DNA from: Varanus komodoensis
Taxonomy: Eukaryota > Chordata > Lepidosauria > Squamata > Varanidae
NCBI RefSeq assembly: GCF_004798865.1
Contig: NW_025336480.1
Location: 16,968,980-17,032,979, forward strand
Direction of reading: 5' to 3'
DNA: 64,000 nt
The position numbers were made by a program, and so were the translations under genes. The notes below the pieces were generated by a model that did not search any database, was not told the origin of the DNA, and saw only the letters and a program-made list of their open reading frames with translations. Of the stretch, positions 33,149 through 44,345 are shown in pieces. Numbering within the stretch: position 1 is the stretch's first letter; every line of letters starts with the position of its first letter.

Positions 33149-35155
33149 TTGCTGTTGTTGTTGTTTAGCGAAGTCGTGTCCAACCGATTGTGACCCCATG
33201 GACAACATTCTTTCATGCTCTCCTGTCTTCCACCATCCCCCGGAGTCCACCTAAGCTCACACCAACTGCTTCAGTGACTCCATCTAGCCACCTCATCCTC
33301 TGCTGTCCCCTTCTTCATTTGCCATATATTGTTCCCAGCATTAGGCTCTCCTCCAGTGAGTCCTTCCTTCTCATTAGGTGGCCAAAGTATTTGAGTTTCA
33401 TCTTCAGCATCTGGCCTTCTAAAGAGCAGTCAGGGTTGATCTCCTCTAGGACTGACCGGTTTGATCCCCTTGTGGTCCAAGGGACTCGCAGGAGTCTCCT
33501 CCAGCACCACAATTCAAAGGCCTCAATCCTTTTGCGCTCAATCTTCCTTATGGTCTAACTTTCACAGCCATACATTGCAACTGGGAAAACCATAGCCTTG
33601 ACTATACACACTTTTGTTGGCAGGGTGATGTCTCTGCTTTTTAGTATGCTGTCTAGATTTGCCATAGCTTTCCTCCCCAGGAGCAAGCATCTTTTAATTT
33701 CTTGGCTGCAGTCCCCATCTGCAGTGATTTTGGAGCCCAGGAAAATAAAATCTGTCACTACCTCCATTTCTTCACCATCTATTTGCCAGGAAGTGAGAGG
33801 ACCGGATGCCATGATCTTAGTTTTCTTAATGTTGAGTTTCAAGCCAACTTTTGCGCTCACCTGCATCAAGAGCTCTTTTAGTCCCTTTTCACTTTCTGCC
33901 ATTAGAGTGGTATCATCTGCATATCTGAGGTTGTTGATATTTCTCTGGGCAGTCTTAATTCCATCTTGTGATTTATCTAGCCTGGCCTTTGGCATGATGC
34001 ACTCCGCATGTAAGTTAAATAGGCAGGGCAACAATATACAGCCTTGCCGTACTCCTTTCCCAGTTTTGAACCAATCAGTGGTTCCGTGTCCAGTTCTCAC
34101 TATTGCTTCTTGACCCGCATATAGGTTTCTCAAGAGACAAATAAGATGGTCTGGTACTCCCATCTCTTTAAGAACTTCCCACAGTTTGTTGTGATCCACA
34201 CAAGCAAAGGCTTTAGCATAGTCAATGAAGCTGAAGTAGATGTTTTTCTGGAACTCCCTAGCTTTCCCCATGATCCAGCATATATTGGCAATTTGATCTC
34301 TAGTCCCTCTTCCTCTTTGAAACCCTGCCTGTACTTCTGGTAGTTCTTGGTCCACCTACTGCTGGAGCCTAGCTTGTAGGATTTTGAGCATAACTTTGCT
34401 AGCATGTGAAATGAGTGCAATGGTGCAGTAGTTTGAGCATTCTTTGGCATTGCCCTTCTTTGGAATTGGAATGTAAACTGCTGAATGGTTTTCCTTGGAT
34501 TCGAACTGAAATCATTCTGTCATTTTGGAGATTGTATCCCAGTACTGCTTTTCCTACTCTTTTATTGACTATGAAGGCTACTCCATTTCTTTTGAGGAAT
34601 TATTGTCCACAGTAGTATACCTGATGGTCATCTGAATTAAATTCACCCATTCCTGTCCATTTTACTTCGCTGATTCCTAAGATGTCAATGTTATGTCTTG
34701 TCATCTCATGTTTGACCACATCCAGCTTACCTTGATTTATAGATCTTGCATTCCAGGTTCCTATGCAATATTGTTCTTTACAGCATCAGACTTTCCTTTC
34801 ACCACCAGATACATCTGCAACTGAGTGTCCTTTCAGCTTTGACCCAGTCAATTCATTCTTTCTGGCACTACTAGTACTAGCTTACTGCTCTTCCCCAGTA
34901 GCTCACTGGACACCTTCCAACCTGAAATACTCATCTTCTGGTGTCATATCTTTTATATGCTTCTGTCCATGGGGTTTTCATGGCAAGGATACTGGAGTGG
35001 ATTGCCATTCCTTCTCCAGTGGATCACGTTTTGTCAGAGCTCTCTGCTATGACCTGTCCGTCTTGGGTGTCCCTACACAGCATAACTCATAGCTTCATTG
35101 AGCTACAGAAGCCCCTTTGCCAGGGCAAGGCAGTGATCCATGAAAGGGATAGTAG
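33149..35155 (-). mobile_element. BovB (RTE clade) LINE with internal deletion
   Basis: The element runs on the minus strand, in the sense of CAMK2A. Its 5' part (35155-34760) contains CCACTGGAGAAGGAATGGCA and CTTGCCATGAAAACCCCATG. Then come the start of the endonuclease domain (GTWNARSINQGKLDVVKHEM, ILGISEVKWTGMGEF), a jump near 34484 directly into the reverse transcriptase (ELPEVQAGFQRGRGTRDQIA, YADDTTLMAESE), and the C-terminal LDSILKSRDITLP and FGHLMRRKDSLEE. The 3' end is the AACAACAACAAC tail at 33150-33165. About 1.1-1.2 kb is missing between endonuclease and reverse transcriptase, judging by a usual length near 3.2 kb. One open stretch of 266 codons covers most of the reverse transcriptase. 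Confidence 0.93.
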
Positions 35156-37930
35156 GTATACCTGTTGTTTATAGTATTAAACTGGAAAAAAGCTGAATTC
35201 AACTCCTTAGAAGAAAAGCATTGTTTCCTGATTATTGTAGCATTGTTTCCTGATTATGCTACATTCATAAACTATTCACTTCCACCAGTTACAGGCAGAC
35301 TGAGGGAGAGGTTACTTCTAAATGGGCTTCTACTGAAACAATGTGTTTGGGTGGTGACTCCTGCAAGGAAAACACACTGATGCCACTCAGCTGAGGGACA
35401 AGTAACATGTGACATGTATATGTATCACTTACTACTGCATCTTTTAAACAAAAAATAAGTATAATAGGCTTTGATTTTCACTGAGAATGTGATCCAGAGG
35501 GAGCAGGAGGTACTTAACCCATTTCCCCCCCCTGTGGTTCAGATGAAAATGTTTGCCCTCCTCAGATGGTTGCTAAATGTCCTGGGATGGAAACAGTGGA
35601 AGCTTCCCTCCCAGGCCCAACAGAAGCCATAGAGGATTTGAACAGGCAGTACAGCAAAGAGGAAGGCATAAACCCCCACTCACCACTCCCAGTGAACATC
35701 AGGCTCCTTTTTCCATTATTATTATCAATAATAGTAGCAAGTGATGTTTAGCATCACCTCTGTTTGGTCCTAGGAAAGGCACAGGCACACGTTTTTCATT
35801 GGTGGTGGCACAGCAATGAGGATAGGAAAAAGCAGAACAGGGCATGCAGAGTTTCAGAGAGGACAAAATGTAATAAAGTAAATTTGTTTTGATTTCTTTG
35901 AATCAGTGAGAGTGTTAGTACAGAGATTGCACTAACTGTGACAGTTAATGAAAAAGTAGAAATTCCATGCAGAAGGAACGGGTTGAAGTCCCTTTTGTCA
36001 AACTGAAAACCACTGGTAGAAATCCTACTACTAACCAAAGAGGAAAATTGTAAAAACTTTGTCAAAAGATAAGATCTGCTGTATTTTTACAAAGCAAAAG
36101 CAGAGATTGTCTAAATCTTATTGGATATGTCAAAAGGCCTGCATGATGTCTTGGCAAAAGGAACATGTCAAGCTAATTAAGACCTAGCAGCTAGTAGCAC
36201 TGATGAAAGGACAAGATCCACATGGATCTAAGTATGTGACAGGTGGTAGCAGTGAAAACCTGAGTTAAGGTGCCCCATGTAAACACAGGTTAGTTTCTTG
36301 TCCATGAAATATCAAAACAATGACTGAGCTTGATAGTTTAACATATTGGCATAAGGGATGTGCTGGAACTGAATTCGGCTGCACAATCTGAGTGTAGCTA
36401 TCAAGGGATCAGCAGGAGGTTTTCTGCAAGGCAGTTGCTGTTATGACTGCAAAGAAAAATGGATCCTGCATCCTTCTTGACAGTTTTGGGTCTCAGAGTT
36501 TCTCTGCCAGCCCCAAGGGCAGCCAGCTGCAGCAAGAACAAAGAAAATCAGTTATGCAGCTTTGTAAAAGCAACATAAATTTAAGTGTATGATCATACGT
36601 GTGCTTGCACAGAATTTCATGAACATATACATAGCCATTGTTTCAGTGAATGAAGTGATACTTAGAATAATACACAGTAATAACAGCTGGGGGCAACTCA
36701 ACAAGTTCCAAATATGCAGAAAATTTCCAAGGAACACATGGACCTGTCCTCACACTGGTGAGGAACATTTCTGAACACTGTCATAACTGAACATGACAGG
36801 CTTCCAGGACTCACCAAGTCAAATCATCCTTCACAGCCAGAGCATGAGTGGACCACTTTCATAGGAGTGGAACATACATGTTACAGGGAGCCAGGGAAGA
36901 AGTGTCACCAGGAGGGCAAGTACCTCAAACAGTGTTGGGCACTTGTCTGACTTAAAGACTGGAAGAGGGGAGGGGAGGCCCAAATCCTTACCCTGAGCAA
37001 GAAATCTCCAAGCTGTCTGGTCTCAGTGTTGTAACTAGAAATGAAGATTTACAAATAAAGACTATCTGCACTTACCTTGAGAGGTTTGTAAATACAGAGC
37101 CTATGGAAGAAAGTGGGGTCAATGTTCCTCTTCTTGAGGGTGGGCACACAATGACATATTTTGATGTTGAAACTATCCTCCAACCACACATATTTCAAAA
37201 AATGCATTACAAGGACTATGTAACAAACTACCATGGTTTTGTTATTACGGAGTGATAAGAGTGTAAGATCAATAGAGACCACTGCAAGCTTGCTAACCTT
37301 ACTTTGTTACAGTGACTGATAATGTTCCTTCAGTAATTATCACTTTGTCAAACCCACTCATTCCTCAACACAACCCCCTTACAGAGCTAGAAAGAGTAGT
37401 AGATGCAAATTAAAATGAGAGGCAGAACAAAGGGAGAGTTTATTAGGGTTTTATTTTCCTTTCTCCCCATTGATGTAAAATAAGCTTCAACAGAAAAAGA
37501 AGGTTTATCATTGATTCAGTAATTATTATCATTATGATGCACTAATATTCCTGTTGTTCATGCTTTGTAGTCCTGGCTTGTACTAAGACTCCATGCAATC
37601 ACTTTAAGCACTAGCAAGGACCAGTGAAAAGCTCATTATCTCCCAGCATGCCTCCTATTATTAGGTCATTCCCTGGAGACAAAATAAGGATGCATCTAGT
37701 ACAGCTGTTTCACAAGTAAACAAGAGATAGCTGCAGTTCTCAGGTGAAAAGGTTGATACCTCAGCATGAAGACCTTGCTAGCATATTTAAGGACAAAGGT
37801 ACAGAGGGCACAACAGCAGTATGAATGAGCAGTTTGTTTCAAAATAAAGTAACTTCTTCGAAGAAAGAAAAAATGCCCATCTGGATGGGCAGAGATAGCC
37901 AGCTTTTATGTAGCCCTGAAGGGGGACTGC
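35156..37930. other. Intron without recognised features (2.8 kb)
   Basis: A long stretch with no repeat that I can name. Short direct repeats such as GCATTGTTTCCTGATTAT (twice near 35219-35256) are present. Nothing coding is supported. Confidence 0.4.
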
Positions 37931-38067
37931 CTAAAGCAGCCTTCTGCAGTTTGGTGCCCTTCAGATGTATTAGATCACAGCTCCTGTCATCTACAATCAG
38001 GACTGGTGATGGCTGGGGATGGTGGGATTTGCAGTCTGATGCATCTAGAGGAATGAAGCTGGACTAA
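37931..38067. mobile_element. Fold-back MITE, GACTACAACTCCCATCAT family
   Basis: Left arm CAGTTTGGTGCCCTTCAGAT followed by CACAGCTCCTGTCATCTAC; right arm GGATGGTGGGATTTGCAGTC followed by TGATGCATCTAGAGG. The arms are inverted and diverged. Other members lie at 41445, 55833 and 60085. Confidence 0.55.
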
Positions 38068-38289
38068 GCATGTTCTTTGCCATTCTCGGTCTCTTAGGCA
38101 GACACAACATTTCCTGTGCAGTGGAATTGTCAATCATATGTAAGATATGCCTGTGAACTGGAGACCTTGAAACATGCACAGTGAAGCCTAGCATAGGTGT
38201 ATCTAGTATCTCCAATACGAGCCAAGCCTTTGCATCTAACCAAAACAGCTTAAAATTTTAAAATCAGGGGTTTAAAATTTAGACTAACT

Positions 38290-40290
38290 TGAATGGAGTC
38301 AGACCATTGGTCAGAAGCAAGAAATGAGCTAGGGAGGCAGCTGGGGCATTGGATGACAAATAAAAAATAAAAATAAAATACTACTGGATGGGGATAAGTT
38401 GAACGGATTCTTTTCATCTGTCTTTGCTGCAGAAAACATAGCACAGATAGCATTCACTGTGACTATCACAAAGGGAGTCTGAGAAACAAATGCAAATAAT
38501 GATAACAGGTAAGGTTCCCAACCTTATAGATAAAACAACAGTGAATAAATCACTGGGTCCACATGATATCCATCCTAGAATTCTTAAAGAACTGAATTAC
38601 AGAATTATGGTTCACCTTCTAAGAAAAAAGCCATAACTTGTCCCTAAAATCAGCCTCTGTACCAGAGAACTGGAAAATGGTCAATGCAATTCCAGTTTTT
38701 TTAAAAGGAATCCAGGAAGGTTCTGGGAAATTACAGGCCAGTTGACTTAATGTCTCTTCTGGGTAAATTGGTTGAAAACGTTATAAAAATAAGCATCTAG
38801 AAAGACAGTGCTTTTCAACTTATTCATAAGTTACCTAGAATTAGCAGGGAGCAGGGAAATGGCTGTTTGCTAATTGAAACAAATTATATAGTTAGGGTGG
38901 TCAGAACAAGCTCCAAAAGGATCGATTCATACTGGCAGAATGGACATTAAGTACAGATCAATGTAATAAATGTGAAATGATTCATGATTGGTCAAAAATT
39001 TCAGCTTCAAATATACCCTGGAGAAACATGAGGTAACAGCAGGTATTTCAGACAAATCTGCAACAGGCTCTAATGAATTCAGATTTCTAAGAATCAAAGC
39101 TACAAATTCCACAGCAGACCAACTTTTGCTGAATTGTGATTCCAAGAACTTTTAAAAAATGTACATAATTTTATACACATTTCACTGTAGAAAAATAAGT
39201 AAAAGAAAAAATACTAGCAAATCTGTGCATTTCCCCATAGACTGAAGTGTGAAAATCTTTTTTTCCCAGGGATTTGCTTGTATGAAGTGTGCAATGCCAG
39301 GAATGGAAATTTGCCCAACTCCACATGTACACAAATGAGTGCCAACATATTTTTATAAAATCTGGTTCTATTATTGAGCAGATGATGGACTGAAAACCAC
39401 CTGACTTCCCTAAGAGAAAAGGTTACAATAGCTGGCATAGTTTTGTTAAGAAAAAACGCTCAGGAAAGGGACATTACAAAATTATGCATGGTATGAAGAA
39501 AGTAAAAAGTGAGACATTTTTCTCACTTTATTAGAACCTATTGTCATTTCTCAAAGCTGATTAGGAAATTCAGGACAAATAAAAGGAGGCTCTTCTCCAT
39601 ACCGTACATAGTTAAACTATAGAATTCACTTCCTGAAGATGTACTAATGGCCACCAATTTGGTTGTCCCTAACAGGAGATTAAACACATTTAGGGAAGAT
39701 TCAGGTATCAATAGTTTACTAGTCCTAAGGACTATTTCTAGTATCGGGGGCAATCCACCTATGGGCACCAGTTGCTTGGGAGCTACAGCAGGAAGGTCTG
39801 ACCTGTGGGCTTCCTGTGGGTAACTGGTTGGCCACTGGTTGGACTAGACCAGGGGTCAGCAACCTGTGGCTCCGGAGCCGCATGTGGCTCTTTCATCCCT
39901 CTGCTGCAGCTCCCTGTCACTCAAAATATGCATCACAACTGCCAGTGTGTGACAACAGCTGGCACGCAATTTACTGAGCTTTTCAACCCCCGGTAGGCCA
40001 ACCATGGATAAATCCAAGAAAAGAAAAGTTCCAGAAGAAAACAGAATGTTTAATGATACATGGGCAGATTCATTTGCTTTCACTGCTGATGAGACTGGTT
40101 TATCAGTCTGGGTTTTTTTAGGTAAAAAACAATATATGCAGTGTTATCTTCATTTTAGATGTCAAAAGGGTTTTGTGGCTCCCAGTGTTTTCTTTTCTGT
40201 GGGAAATGGGTCCAAATGGCTCTTTGAGTGGCTCTTTGCTGACCCCTGGACTAGACAGACTTTGTCTGATCCAACATGGTTCTTCCGTTC
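38290..40290 (+). mobile_element. CR1-type LINE, decayed, interrupted by a hAT
   Basis: The plus strand carries ORF2 remnants (KSLGPHDIHPRILKEL near 38560, then the remains of an ENWK and YRPVSL region near 38670-38750). The 3' part contains ACTATAGAATTCACTTCCTG, TGGCCACCAATTTGG, CACCAGTTGCTTGGGAGCTA and TTGGCCACTGGTTGGACTAG. A 399-bp hAT sits at 39850-40248. The last bases, GACTAGACAGACTTTGTCTG and ATCCAACATGG, resume after it. The copy is antisense to CAMK2A and shares its 3' region with the CR1 at 19-21 kb. Confidence 0.82.
39850..40248 (+). mobile_element. hAT (Charlie-like) deletion derivative, 399 bp, perfect TIR and TSD
   Basis: The 13-bp terminal repeats CAGGGGTCAGCAA and TTGCTGACCCCTG are perfect. 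GACTAGAC flanks both ends (39842-39849 and 40249-40256). Near each end the word GTGGCTC or TGGCTCT is repeated (at 39863-39895 and 40216-40236), as expected for transposase-binding subterminal motifs. At 40004 an ATG opens MDKSKKRKVPEENRMFNDTW followed by ADSFAF. This is similar to the N-terminus that precedes the BED-like zinc finger in Charlie-type transposases. The rest of the transposase is lacking. Confidence 0.92.
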
Positions 40291-41377
40291 TAACGATCCA
40301 CCCCCCTTCCATGGGGATATAGAACTTCTTTCCATTTCAGATAAGACTTTGTGTGGGGGGGGCACATTCTAGTGGTGGTTGGAGCAAAGGCAAAAGTGGT
40401 AGTGCCAGAAATGCCAGTCTATTGTGCCTTAAAGCTTTTCCTGCCAGTAACTAAGCCTTAAGAGAGGCATTTCAACCTTTGGGATTGAAGCAAAACTGCA
40501 TAATAGCTGTGAAAACACCAAATGATTGCTGCTTAGGGAAGAGGTGGTGGTTGGGCCAGAGGCAAGAGCATGGCCATTTGGGCAACCCCAGAGTGCTGGA
40601 GTGGGTCCAGTTTGCCTGAAGCTTCCTGCTCCAGCCCTACCAACTGCGTATTTCCTTATGTGGTTTCCAGAAGAGTGCTTTCTGGTCTAGTTTAAATGTA
40701 AACTTGTTCTCAGATAGACAGATCTTGTTTCTCCCACAGGTAGAGATCCTCCATTTCTGTCTCCTGTGAAGTTTTGCTTACGCAACTCCTTTTAAAGGCA
40801 GATGACTTTTTCTGATGATCTCTGTCATAATAAACCCCAGAGACCCAGTCTCAGACTGTTCGTTACCCTGCGTCCTCCAATTCCCTCAATGGCCTTTTGA
40901 AGTTCAGTGCACACAATCTGGCTTCCTCTCATTGGCTCTGTGCTCACCTAATTGGCTGGCTGACATCCCCTGACAACATTCTGTAATGCAGCTGACGCCC
41001 AGGGTGCAACATCTTTGGCTGAGGAACTTATCTTATACAAGGATAGTTAGTTATACATCTCCCTGCCTATTTTCCTACAGTATAAGAACATCTGTTTTGT
41101 TGCTGCTGAACCCTTCTCTATAAAATCACCATATTAATTTGGTTAAAAGATGTGGCAAATACAGAATGGACTGCATATTTTCCAGAGTCAATTCTAAACC
41201 ATTTTAATAGGTGTAAAAGGAAGGAGCTAATATCAGTGACTGTGAGAGCATCCATATTTGGTGACATATGCATTTATTAAGGGAGTAAACATGTCTCAAT
41301 AGATCCTGCCTCTCAAGGCAACAAGATGGACATCCCCACCACTCCAGGGTAGAAATGGAAAGTAAGAAGGTATATTA
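40291..41377. other. Intron without recognised features
   Basis: About 1.1 kb. A G run at 40356-40363. No repeat recognised. Confidence 0.4.
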
Positions 41378-41450
41378 AGAACCCTTATACTGAGTCAGAT
41401 TATTGCTTTGCATTATTTATTGTGACTGGTGGTGGCTCAAGAGGACAGCC
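41378..41450 (-). mobile_element. tRNA-derived SINE tail, minus strand
   Basis: AGAACCCTTATACTGAGTCA followed by GATTATTG and GACTGGTGGTGGCTCAAG is the reverse of the SINE tail found at 29300 and 62350. Confidence 0.5.
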
Positions 41451-41580
41451 TTCTCCAATCCAATGCTTCCTTGATGTGAACTACAATCCCATCATCCTCA
41501 GCCATTATGGCCACTGGCCATAGCTGAGACTTTTGATGGTCTCCAAACTTCCTTGTTGACATCTGCCTAGATGAACTCAC
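41445..41580. mobile_element. Fold-back MITE, GACTACAACTCCCATCAT family
   Basis: ACAGCCTTCTCCAATCCAAT, then GTGAACTACAATCCCATCAT and CCTCAGCCATTATGGCCACT. The left arm is clear; the right arm (GATGGTCTCCAAACTTCCTT) is eroded. Confidence 0.5.
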
Positions 41581-42109
41581 CCTTGATAATTCACTCTGCT
41601 AGGGGCTGTTTATATGTTTGCTGTTTATAAGACAATGCACTCTTCTGTAACGTTCAGAGAAAAGATCTTATGCACAGTTTCACATCTGAGATTTGAAGCA
41701 GCTCCACGAATGTAAAGCCTATTTGGGCCAACATACTCATTCACATTGCTAATGTTCCTCTTTGATTTCTTTACCACATTATTATTCAACAATATCATGA
41801 CAAGGGCTTAAAGGCTACATGAGAAAATATTCTTAATTTTACTTCCTTTAAAAACAGCAGAGACCAAGAAAAGATGGCTTTGAGCTCTATGATGCAAAAA
41901 AGGGCTGGTGCTTTAAATCTTAAGTGCAGTTCCATCCCTCCATTAGAATCAGTGATTTTAAAAGTTCGCATGATCCTAAACACAAGATCCTGAATGGGAT
42001 CAGAATTGAAGAAGGAACCATCACGGAACTCTGAGGAATTGGATAGTTGGCTCCTGTTTCACCACACACAGTATTTCCATCTCCTACAAATCAAAGACTG
42101 AAATAGGCA

Positions 42110-42300
42110 GTGTGGATTACTAATTTATATGCTTAGATCTAAGACATAAGTTCATATCTCACTCTGCCATGGGCCTAGTGGCTGATACTGAATAAGTCAC
42201 CATGTGAGTCTCAGTTCTCCATCTGTAGAACAGGAATAGCAATCGCCTACTTGTGAGGAGGCTGGAAAATTAGCTGCATCACATTTTTACAGTTAATAGG
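42110..42300 (+). mobile_element. MIR-type SINE, old
   Basis: The stretch contains AATAAGTCACCATGTGAGTC, TCAGTTCTCCATCTGTAGAA and CTACTTGTGAGGAGGCTGGA. It follows the order of the MIR core and its 3' part (CTCAGTTTCCTCATCTGTAA, then GTTGTGAGG). High divergence suggests an ancient copy. Confidence 0.55.
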
Positions 42301-42366
42301 AACTGGTGATAAAAGAGCAATGTTGGTGATAATGGGAATAAAGATAAAAGAGCTCCTAACCACGAG

Positions 42367-42750
42367 GAGTCTATTTGCTTAATACTAGAAAAATGAAGAA
42401 TTACTCATTGATGATTTGATTAAAAGATCCTGATCTGTGCAGAAATGCTCAGACTGAATTTACCATTGAAGGAGAAAGAAGATATTGACTTCTATCAAAT
42501 TTGGAGATTTTTTCTTTTATTATTGGCTAGAGAAACAGGACTTTGCATAGATTTCAACATGTTTGTTTTTTGGACTTGGCTTAGATTTAAATATGTTTTT
42601 AAATTACATAAATGGATTTGAATATGACTAAGGAATGTTAAAAAGAAAAAAAAGAATGAGTAGGGGGCTGACCCAGTATGTCTGATGTAATTGATGGTTG
42701 ATGTTTTTAGTGTTGGTCTAAAAAATTTTTAATAAAATTTATTAAAAAAA
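42367..42750 (+). mobile_element. L1-type LINE 3' end, 5'-truncated, with 18-bp TSD
   Basis: The element ends with AATAAAATTTATTAAAAAAA. The flanks AGAGCTCCTAACCACGAG (42349-42366) and AGAGCTCCTAACCATGAG (42751-42768) are a target duplication with one mismatch. From 42481 on, it is homologous to the L1 3' UTR at 22245-22459 (for example GGGGGCTGACCCAGTA). The first 100 bases probably hold the end of ORF2. AT-rich target and A tail fit L1-type integration. Confidence 0.85.
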
Positions 42751-42880
42751 AGAGCTCCTAACCATGAGCAGATACTTACATGTGACCATCTCTGTTCTAG
42801 AGCTAGGAAAAAATATGTGAAATTCCTCCATGACCGCATCAAGTTTCTAATAGCCAACTGGAATTGTTCACCCTGGTCCT

Positions 42881-42881
<1 letters not shown>

Positions 42882-42908
<27 letters not shown>
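42882..42908. repeat. (AC)n microsatellite
   Basis: An uninterrupted AC run, about 190 bp downstream of the exon 2 donor site in the gene sense. Confidence 0.95.
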
Positions 42909-42911
<3 letters not shown>

Positions 42912-42914
42912 CTA

Positions 42915-43235
<321 letters not shown>

Positions 43236-43317
43236 TTAGGCTGAATATAGTCACATACCAAGTGTTAGCATGTTTAAATCTAAGGAAGTTCAAAAGCGGG
43301 ACCCTGCTGGATCTGCT

Positions 43318-43580
43318 GTCAAACATTTAGTTGTGTCTGACCCTTGGCCACTCTAAGGATCATTGCTTTCCATGCCTCTCTGTCTTGTACTGCTTCCTTC
43401 AAGACCACCATGTCCATCCCAGTGTCTTTCCTTATGGTATCCAGCCAGCAGGTGCTGGGGTGGCCCCTTCTCCTTTTTCTGCTGATCACTCCCAGCATGA
43501 TTGACTTTGCAAGTGAGTCAGCTCTCATGACATGACCATAGTATCACAGTCTTTTTTTGGTGATCTTGGCTTCAAGTGAT
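43318..43580 (-). mobile_element. RTE-clade LINE 3' end close to exon 2
   Basis: The minus strand reads RADSLAKSIMLGVISRKRRR, then GHPSTCWLDTIRKDTGMDMV and LKEAVQDREAWKAMILRVAK. This is the ORF2 terminus of an RTE element distinct from the BovB copies in this window. It ends about 127 bp upstream of exon 2 in the gene sense and has the same orientation as the gene. Confidence 0.8.
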
Positions 43581-44254
43581 ATTTTTGGTGGATCTGACCA
43601 AAGGCTAAATAATCCTGTAACCTATTTCCTCCAGAAGCAAATCAATGCCCATGGGAAGCTACCAAGCAAGATTAAAGGTGAAATAACTTCAGCAAGTGGT
43701 ACTTAGAGGATTGTTTCTTCTGATCCTCGAGGTGGCATTTAGTCTTCGTATAGCCACTGATACCCCTTTGCTTTTTTATTAGCAGCATACTGCTTGTGAA
43801 ATGTCTCAGGAAGGATGAGGGTCTTTAGGAAGATGTTGCAACGCATCCTAATCTCATTAGAACTACTCCAGTCATGCCTGTCTCCTTTGCTGCAGCACCT
43901 TTTTTCCTTTGCTTCAAGCCCTTTCTTCTCTCCCTTTACTACCACAAATCATAACACCACCTCTGTGTTCAGTACACAGCCTAACCTAAAGGAGTATTCT
44001 GTCCTCTCTTTGAATATGAGAACGAGAAAGGGTCCCCAACACCAGGGACGTGGGGGGCACACTTGGACATTGGAAAAAATGCCATGGGAGCCATCACCAA
44101 ATGGCTGCTGTAGGAGCCTAGCTTGTAACAACATGGCTGCTCTTGGGACTCAGCTAGTCAGTAAGGGCATGGTAAGTCAGAACAACTTCCCTAAGGACTG
44201 AAGGAAGATGATGTGTTTGAACCCCAAAAGTATTTGAACCCACAGCAAAATATT
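43581..44254. other. Intron without recognised features
   Basis: About 0.7 kb. Open frames on both strands lack recognisable domains. Confidence 0.4.
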
Positions 44255-44345
44255 CCTATCACCAGGGACACTTAGAGACAAGTAACTTGCCCAAGAAAGA
44301 TTCAGAGTTTGAATTTGAACTCCACATGGCAAAGGAGAGAAGCTG
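44255..44345 (-). mobile_element. MIR-type SINE fragment, minus strand
   Basis: AGAGACAAGTAACTTGCCCA followed by AGAAAGATTCAGAGTTTGAA and TTTGAACTCC is the reverse of the MIR core (TTGGGCAAGTTACTT) with its box-B side. Confidence 0.5.
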
